From: a virus
Direction: 5' to 3' (one strand)
Length of the DNA: 23,361 nt
Virus record (IMG/VR): IMGVR_UViG_3300043427_004180
Location: 1-23,361 of that record
Numbering within the stretch: position 1 is the first letter of the stretch; each line of letters starts with the position of its first letter. This document shows positions 19,764-23,361 of the stretch, piece after piece. Position numbers and translations under genes: made by a program. The notes under the pieces are model-generated. The model was not told where the DNA came from. It saw only the letters and a program-made list of their open reading frames with translations, and made no database searches.

Positions 19764-19785
19764 GTCAACCCCGTCACCCCGTCAC
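19764..19785 (-). promoter_or_regulatory. Double operator: two overlapping GTGACGGGG plus GGGGTTGAC
   Basis: The minus strand carries GTGACGGGG at 19785-19777 and again at 19777-19769, sharing one base, then runs into TTGAC. It sits just downstream of the regulator's -10 box and upstream of the primase-helicase promoter, a divergent control region. Confidence 0.65.
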
Positions 19786-19828
19786 GACGGACTACGGTGC
19801 TATCACCCCCAGATCAGCGAGTCTTGCA

Positions 19829-20482
19829 ATGACACAGGCAGGCGATAAGCCAGTACGACAGCCCGTGCTCCATACAGATGAGGAGCGCGCCCAGATCGAC
19901 CGATTTGTCAAGGCCATCAACCAGGCGATGGTGGTCAACGGCCTGTCGCAGCGCGGGCTGTGCAATCTGATCGGCGTCAAGGTCGGCACCCTGACCAAGT
20001 ACCTGCGCGGTGAGGTGGCGCCCATGAAGGTCGGGATCGGGATCCAGTCCGCCCTGGCAGACGTGCTGGGTGTGACGACCGATGCCCTGCTGGGTTACTA
20101 CCGGAATGAGGAGTACCTGACGGCGGTGACCCTGGATCAGGTGGAGAGCTGGATCCGTAGCGACGCAGGCCAGGAAGATTTCCCTGTGATCATGGCGTCA
20201 CTGCAAGCCGCCAGCCAACGATTGGTGAGCGGTGAAGCGAAGCCGGCGCAGCAAGAAGAGGAGGATGTACTGCAGCCATGGGATTGGCCTCAGCGCGAAC
20301 TGGAGGAGGCGCAGCTGTCGGAGCGGTTCCTGGAGCGAAATGGACTCACTGAGGAGCGGATTGCAGCACTGGTGGAGCGAGGTGAGTACGACGAAGACCT
20401 GGTCGAGGCATTTTCTGTGGCGTGCAATTACGAGCTGGATGCCGTGCGTGAAGCATTCAGGTCGCGTCAAGCCATCGCGTAG
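19829..20482 (+). CDS. XRE-family transcriptional regulator (217 aa)
   Basis: Residues 20-90 form a helix-turn-helix of the XRE/Cro-CI type: FVKAINQAMVVNGLSQRGLC, then NLIGVKVGTLTKYLRGEVAP (46-65). The rest is helical and charged: LDQVESWIRSDAG, FPVIMASLQAASQRLVSGEA, an acidic EEEDVLQPWDWP, and a long C-terminal helix ending REAFRSRQ. There is no LexA/CI S24 peptidase domain, so it is not a self-cleaving repressor; the extra 120 residues may be for oligomerisation. Start ATG 19829 is chosen because upstream codons lie in the promoter region. It is divergent from the primase-helicase gene and flanked by GTGACGGGG operators, making it the likely switch protein. Confidence 0.82.
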   Translation: MTQAGDKPVRQPVLHTDEERAQIDRFVKAINQAMVVNGLSQRGLCNLIGVKVGTLTKYLRGEVAPMKVGIGIQSALADVLGVTTDALLGYYRNEEYLTAVTLDQVESWIRSDAGQEDFPVIMASLQAASQRLVSGEAKPAQQEEEDVLQPWDWPQRELEEAQLSERFLERNGLTEERIAALVERGEYDEDLVEAFSVACNYELDAVREAFRSRQAIA

Positions 20483-20544
20483 TCGTGTTAAATTCGCGTT
20501 GGCTGCCTCGGGGGTGGTAGCCTGCGTGTGTGAAAGAGCCACTG

Positions 20545-20580
20545 CGGACCCATTCTGCGATGCGGATGGGTCCGTTTTTT
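20545..20580 (+). terminator. Rho-independent terminator after the XRE regulator
   Basis: CGGACCCAT (20545-20553) and ATGGGTCCG (20566-20574) form a perfect 9-bp stem, followed by T6 (20575-20580). It lies 62 nt after the regulator stop, isolating it from the next plus-strand genes. Confidence 0.9.
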
Positions 20581-20946
20581 ATGCGCCAGCCATAATTCAT
20601 GTAAAATGAGAAGGTCCCCGCTCTACCCCGGCTGGAAACATCCGGATGGGGTATCGGGCTCCTGCTGGCCCACGGTCCTTCCGCATGACCGGGGAGTCGA
20701 CCCAGCAGAAGAAGTCCACCCTGGCGGAGGGGTGGCAGCATTCCCTCGAGTAGTCGGGGTATTGGCTGAGCGGTCATCGGACGCGATGGCTTCAACGCCG
20801 GTCACGCCGGGGACCCATTCGGCAAGCGTGACAACAGAGCCCAGGCCCCTGTCCAGTCCATGAGGCGGGTCACGCCTGGGCCATCTGCTGTTTGCGAATA
20901 GCGAAGCGGAGAGAATAGCTAGACTCGTTGCAATAGTGGTTGGTCG
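20581..20946 (+). other. 366-bp region without a clear gene
   Basis: There is a possible 35-codon plus-strand peptide at 20646-20753 with a protein-like end (TGESTQQKKSTLAEGWQHSL). In another frame, sequence up to 20863 reads LAERSSDAMASTPVTPGTHS. Switching frame near 20750 would join them, so a frame-shifted small gene is possible. There is no strong ribosome-binding site. The last 60 bases are AT-richer and should hold the promoter for 20947 onward, but no clear -35/-10 was found. Confidence 0.35.
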
Positions 20947-21456
20947 ATGGCGGGCCTCCAGAATTTAGGCCGACGGTTTGCAGGTCAGGATCCCGAGTAC
21001 CTGGGGCTCTTCCGTGAACCGGCGCTGTGGACTGCAGGATTAGGAGCCCTCGGTGTGCTTGACGCAACCAATAGCGACAGCAGTGGAAGTGAGCTTGGCT
21101 TGAATGCTCTCATGACGCTCCTGCCGATGATTGGAGCCACTGGTGGCGCAGCTGCGTTGGCGATGAGAAGTCCGAGGGTGGGTAAGTACGTCGACGACCG
21201 GTTGGCTGCCCGGTTTGGTGGCAGGCGCGTACAAGGGAAAAAGCAGGCAGAGGAGGCTGAGCGGTCGATCGAAACGCAGGAGCAGGTTCAGAGGCTGCTG
21301 AACCCATGGCTAACCAAGGATGAAATCCAGAGCGCGATTGCAGCCGAGACACGAGAGCGGTTGCAACGTGTCATGAGCTATGGGTCCATGGCCGGCGCAG
21401 GTCTCGGCGCCCTCGGGGTGCTGGGTCATGAAAGCGCGTTGCCAGGTACCGTGTGA
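20947..21456 (+). CDS. Multi-span virion/membrane protein (169 aa)
   Basis: ATG 20947 begins the last plus-strand cassette. Hydrophobic, Gly/Ala-rich spans lie at about 26-39, 49-72 and 144-160. The first and third both contain AGLGALGVL (30-38 and 151-159), an exact internal repeat. The middle is a charged helix with KKQAEEAERSIETQEQVQRL. Small Gly/Ala-rich membrane proteins of this kind occur among phage internal virion or ejection components. No catalytic motif is visible. Its stop overlaps the next start (TGATG), so the downstream genes are coupled. Confidence 0.65.
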   Translation: MAGLQNLGRRFAGQDPEYLGLFREPALWTAGLGALGVLDATNSDSSGSELGLNALMTLLPMIGATGGAAALAMRSPRVGKYVDDRLAARFGGRRVQGKKQAEEAERSIETQEQVQRLLNPWLTKDEIQSAIAAETRERLQRVMSYGSMAGAGLGALGVLGHESALPGTV

Positions 21457-21770
21457 TGACCATCCGAAAAGCCGGAGATCCTGCTGTACTTGCCCTGTTG
21501 CGCCAGGACAAGTATCGGTATCTGCCCCCAGAAGACCTGCCGACCGCGCAAGAGCAGCGCTGGATTGACGGCAATATTGATGGTGAGCGAGAAGAAGAGC
21601 TGGATCGAAATGAATTGGCTAGATGGATACAAGAAAGAAACCAAATGCCCCCTGAATCCGAGGTTCAGGCGTATGAGGAAGCGGTTGCGCGAAGGATTGC
21701 AGAGCTTTCGATAAGGTATCCACAGCTGAGTCCGCCGGAGGTATTGAGTATGGCGATTGAGGCACGATGA
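21456..21770 (+). CDS. Hypothetical helical protein (104 aa)
   Basis: ATG 21456 overlaps the previous stop by 1 nt (TGATG); a GTG one codon earlier is also possible. The protein is helical and polar: DPAVLALLRQDKYRYLPPED, then EQRWIDGNIDGEREEELDRN, and ends VARRIAELSIRYPQLSPPEV. No Cys, no span. It resembles small phage virion-associated or scaffold proteins by composition only. It is translationally coupled to the next gene by ATGA. Confidence 0.65.
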   Translation: MTIRKAGDPAVLALLRQDKYRYLPPEDLPTAQEQRWIDGNIDGEREEELDRNELARWIQERNQMPPESEVQAYEEAVARRIAELSIRYPQLSPPEVLSMAIEAR

Positions 21771-21898
21771 CCACACGCATGGCCGGAGACAAGCTCGCCG
21801 ATGCCTGCTGGAAGGGCTATGAGGCGTACGGCATGAAGATAAAGGACGGCAAGAAGGTGCCGAACTGCGTGCCAGTGAAGAAGGAGGGCGGGCAGTGA
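21767..21898 (+). CDS. Small phage protein with CWKGYEAYGMK...VPNCVP motif (43 aa)
   Basis: ATG 21767 overlaps the previous stop (ATGA) and its TGA (21896-21898) overlaps the next GTG. The product begins MTTRMAGDKLADACWKGYEA, continues YGMKIKDGKKVPNCVP, and ends KKEGGQ. I recall this W-K-G-Y...G-M-K...G-K-x-V-P-N-C-V-P pattern at the C-terminus of many marine phage proteins and as stand-alone short genes. It is well supported despite its length by the overlaps and the motif. Role unknown. Confidence 0.75.
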   Translation: MTTRMAGDKLADACWKGYEAYGMKIKDGKKVPNCVPVKKEGGQ

Positions 21899-21969
21899 AC
21901 ACCCGCATGGCTGGAGATCGTGCCGTGGCCGATGCCGTAAAGCGGATCTACGCGGGGATGACGTCATGA
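21895..21969 (+). CDS. 24-residue peptide gene, related to the previous one
   Basis: GTG 21895 overlaps the preceding stop (GTGA) and its TGA (21967-21969) overlaps the next ATG (ATGA). The start, MNTRMAGDRAVADAVKRIYA, mirrors MTTRMAGDKLADACWKGYEA of the gene before, sharing TRMAGD, ADA and Y. It is likely a truncated duplicate that keeps only the N-terminal half. It fills the gap exactly between neighbours, which argues for translation, but a remnant maintained only for coupling is possible. Confidence 0.55.
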   Translation: MNTRMAGDRAVADAVKRIYAGMTS

Positions 21970-22523
21970 ACCCCCTCTACCGCCTAGCGCAAGCCATCGG
22001 CCAGCAGCGTCTGCGCGAGGGCCGTGCAGAAGGCAGCGAGCGCCGTGATTTCCAGAAGCTGGGGCTGGACTATGAGCCAGTGATGCAGGCCCGCCGCCTG
22101 GCTGCAACAGAAGCCATGCAGCGTGCGGCAGCAGCGCAGCGAGAGCCGTATCAGTTGCCGGTGCCGGGCATCAACCCGACGATGCTGGCGTTGAGGGCCA
22201 AGGATCAGCCGATGACTGCCAACGAAGCGGTCGCTGCTGGCGTGTATGGCGTGGGGTGGCAACGGAGTCCCGCGTACCCCGAACACCAGCAACTGGATCT
22301 CGAGTCCCTGCTGATGGCGAAGCAGCTGAACGAACTGACGCAGGGTCAGGCCGCGCCGCAGCTGGCCGAGATTGTCGAGGAACTGGCCAAGACCGAGCCC
22401 CAGAAAACCCGCTCCGGCCGCCGCTTGGCAATGCGCTGGGGGCTCCCGGCCGCTGGAGCGGGGCTGGGACTGTATGCGCTTGCGGGAACCGGTCAAGAAC
22501 GCGAACCAGTCGCAGCAGGATAA
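21966..22523 (+). CDS. Hypothetical protein with C-terminal membrane span (185 aa)
   Basis: ATG 21966 overlaps the preceding stop. Residues 1-60 are Arg/Gln/Ala-rich helices (QAIGQQRLREGRAEGSERRD, MQARRLAATEAMQRAAAAQR). The middle contains YQLPVPGINPTMLALRAKD and SLLMAKQLNELTQGQ. Residues 159-175 (GLPAAGAGLGLYALAG) form a Gly/Ala-rich span like those of the 169-residue gene upstream. It may be a virion-internal or ejection protein. The final gene of the cassette; a weak hairpin follows but is oriented for the minus strand. Confidence 0.65.
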   Translation: MNPLYRLAQAIGQQRLREGRAEGSERRDFQKLGLDYEPVMQARRLAATEAMQRAAAAQREPYQLPVPGINPTMLALRAKDQPMTANEAVAAGVYGVGWQRSPAYPEHQQLDLESLLMAKQLNELTQGQAAPQLAEIVEELAKTEPQKTRSGRRLAMRWGLPAAGAGLGLYALAGTGQEREPVAAG

Positions 22524-22552
22524 AACCCAGCCAGGTAGTCAACCAGGCTGGG
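22521..22552 (-). terminator. Terminator-like hairpin 1 (minus strand)
   Basis: CCCAGCC (22526-22532) and GGCTGGG (22546-22552) form the stem. On the minus strand it is followed by TTTT (22525-22522). It starts at the end of the plus-strand gene at 22523. The short T-run makes it the weakest of the three. Confidence 0.45.
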
Positions 22553-22645
22553 CAGTACCCACACAGACCGGGAAAAGAATAGCAGCTTGTCCGCTGTGGC
22601 GGGCATAAGACTGCATTGGATGCTACTTTGTGGAGACGCTGACAG

Positions 22646-22672
22646 AAAAACCCCGACCGAAACCGATCGGGG
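22646..22672 (-). terminator. Terminator-like hairpin 2 (minus strand)
   Basis: CCCCGA (22651-22656) and TCGGGG (22667-22672) plus an inner CG/CG pair form the stem. On the minus strand it is followed by five T (22650-22646). A convincing intrinsic terminator. Confidence 0.7.
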
Positions 22673-22757
22673 CGCCGTCTCCAACAGGCACAGCGTAAGT
22701 ACAAATGCCCACTAGTGCGTGCAGTTGTCAGCAACAGCGCACCGGTGCACGGCAATG

Positions 22758-22795
22758 GCAAAAGAAAACCCGACCAGGCTGGCGCCGAGTCGGGT
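22758..22795 (-). terminator. Terminator-like hairpin 3 (minus strand)
   Basis: ACCCGAC (22768-22774) and GTCGGGT (22789-22795) form a 7-bp stem with a 14-nt loop. On the minus strand TTTTCTTTT follows (22767-22759). It lies 54 nt downstream of the 68-residue minus-strand gene and is its most likely terminator. Confidence 0.7.
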
Positions 22796-22848
22796 CCGTC
22801 CGTCCATTGGTTCCGTCGAAAGTGTATCACGAAAGACGTGGCGGGCGT

Positions 22849-23055
22849 CTAGGCAGCAGGGTCCGGTAGAGGGGTGTCGGGGTAGACGGTGCATTGCGGC
22901 GGCTCCTCGCCGAAATCAGCGACGTACATCTTGTGCAAGACAGCATCGAGCATGTGTTCCTGCGCGGGTGTCGGAGCCTCGCCGGTCATCAGGAACCAGG
23001 CATCTGCTGCAGTCAGGGTTTCGTGACCGTGGGGATCGGGGGTGGTAGCGCTCAT
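22849..23055 (-). CDS. Small hypothetical protein (68 aa)
   Basis: ATG 23055 opens a 68-residue product. It begins SATTPDPHGHETLTAADAWF, continues LMTGEAPTPAQEHMLDAVLH and KMYVADFGEEPP, and ends with a Pro/Asp tail. It is an acidic helical protein with no Cys pair and no membrane span. The frame is open to 23139, but the extension is Arg-rich and lies in the divergent spacer, so the internal Met is preferred. It is divergent from the partial gene at 23167, separated by 111 bp. Role not recognised. Confidence 0.65.
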   Translation of the reverse strand: MSATTPDPHGHETLTAADAWFLMTGEAPTPAQEHMLDAVLHKMYVADFGEEPPQCTVYPDTPLPDPAA

Positions 23056-23166
23056 TGGCAGGGCGGAAGTCGAGCACTGCAGCTTAGAGCGCCTGTCACG
23101 CCTTGCGGTGGAGACTGCGATACGCGCTCGGTAACTCACCTAAAATGATTCCGAAGCTCTGAACCC

Positions 23167-23361
23167 ATGACCATCCGCTACGCCGGTGAGGTGTTCCAGG
23201 GCTACGACAAGCCCAAGCGGACTCCAGGCGAGGACAAGAAGTTTGCGGTCCTCGTGAAGGACGATGGCCGCGATACGATCGTGCGGTTTGGTGATCCATC
23301 CATGCAGAACTACCGCAATGGCCCCGATGGGCGCGGTGGTCATGGTGACGAGGACAGGCGC
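23167..23361 (+). CDS. Phage protein with PKRTPGEDKKF...FGDPSM motif (partial, 65 aa visible)
   Basis: ATG 23167 opens a frame that runs off the right edge. The visible product begins TIRYAGEVFQGYDKPKRTPG, continues KKFAVLVKDDGRDTIVRFGD and then PSMQNYRNGPDG. I recognise the 'YxKPKRTP...KFxVLVKxxx...xxxRFGDPxM' pattern of a short family (DUF6321/DUF5754-like) that is very common in marine phages and cyanophages, of unknown function. The usual family then has a DxxRRxSFRARH segment; only a possible start (DEDRR) is seen before the edge. Confidence 0.75.
   Translation, partial: MTIRYAGEVFQGYDKPKRTPGEDKKFAVLVKDDGRDTIVRFGDPSMQNYRNGPDGRGGHGDEDRR

Larger units (their letters stand above)
22524..22848. 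other. 325-bp gene-free region with three minus-oriented hairpins
   Basis: No protein-like frame is seen on either strand beyond shadows; a minus-strand frame (22712-22894) is Arg/His/Cys-rich and unconvincing. The three hairpins are spaced about 85-105 nt apart and all have their T-run on the minus strand, which is more than a single gene end needs. The intervals could hold short minus-strand RNAs. Confidence 0.5.

Overview
The window reads as part of a temperate bacteriophage or prophage, most likely of a cyanobacterium. There are phage-type tail and virion genes, a tyrosine integrase with a small winged-helix partner, a phage nucleotide-metabolism set, an AEP primase plus VapE-type helicase, and an XRE-type regulator. 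The cyanobacterial assignment is inference: the integrase uses the YDLRHAWAVR form of the HxLRH box, the primase-polymerase resembles those of cyanobacterial elements, and several small proteins carry motifs I associate with cyanophages (CWKGYEAYGMK...VPNCVP, FGDPSM, FLEYLYRLDGRDDP). No host gene, tRNA, rRNA, CRISPR array or intact insertion sequence was found, so this lies wholly inside the element. Both ends are cut within genes.

Layout. (1) 1-1915, plus strand: a tail-fibre cassette of four genes linked by 4-nt ATGA/GTGA overlaps. (2) 1931-2719, minus strand: three small genes, two of them zinc-binding, divergent from 2861-3444 (plus) across a spacer holding a 31-bp tandem duplication. (3) 3442-5083: integration module. 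Three pairs of a 9-bp repeat lead up to the integrase start codon, and an excisionase-like gene lies tail to tail with the integrase. (4) 5306-7719, plus strand: HNH nuclease, an unknown gene, a virion-type lytic transglycosylase/endopeptidase, and a membrane/coiled-coil protein. (5) 7691-8282 (minus) and 8324-9043 (plus): a NrdR-type zinc ribbon and a dATP/dGTP pyrophosphohydrolase facing two small basic proteins. (6) 9049-16389, nearly all minus strand: a long early-type operon with a Dam-like protein lacking its catalytic motif, a 52-residue membrane protein too short for ordinary ORF calling, ThyX, an HNH protein, dCMP deaminase, a two-HTH transposase-derived protein and many unknowns. (7) 16390-17126: a 737-bp gene-free region with repeats. 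(8) 17127-19616 (minus): the 829-residue primase-helicase, divergent from the XRE regulator at 19829-20482 (plus). (9) 20947-22523, plus strand: five overlapping small genes, some very small. (10) 22524-22848: three terminator-like hairpins, all oriented for the minus strand, downstream of a 68-residue minus-strand gene. (11) 23167 to the end: a partial phage gene.

How it fits together. dCMP deaminase and ThyX form a route dCMP to dUMP to dTMP, and the pyrophosphohydrolase would trim purine dNTPs, so the early operon reshapes the nucleotide pool for phage DNA synthesis. The primase-helicase supplies replication initiation. The strongest unexplained signal is a 9-mer, GTGACGGGG. It occurs exactly eight times, six in the gene-free region downstream of the primase-helicase gene and two in the divergent spacer upstream of it, along with TTGACGGGG variants that supply -35 boxes. 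I saw no copy elsewhere in the window. It could be a replication iteron, the operator of the XRE regulator, or both.
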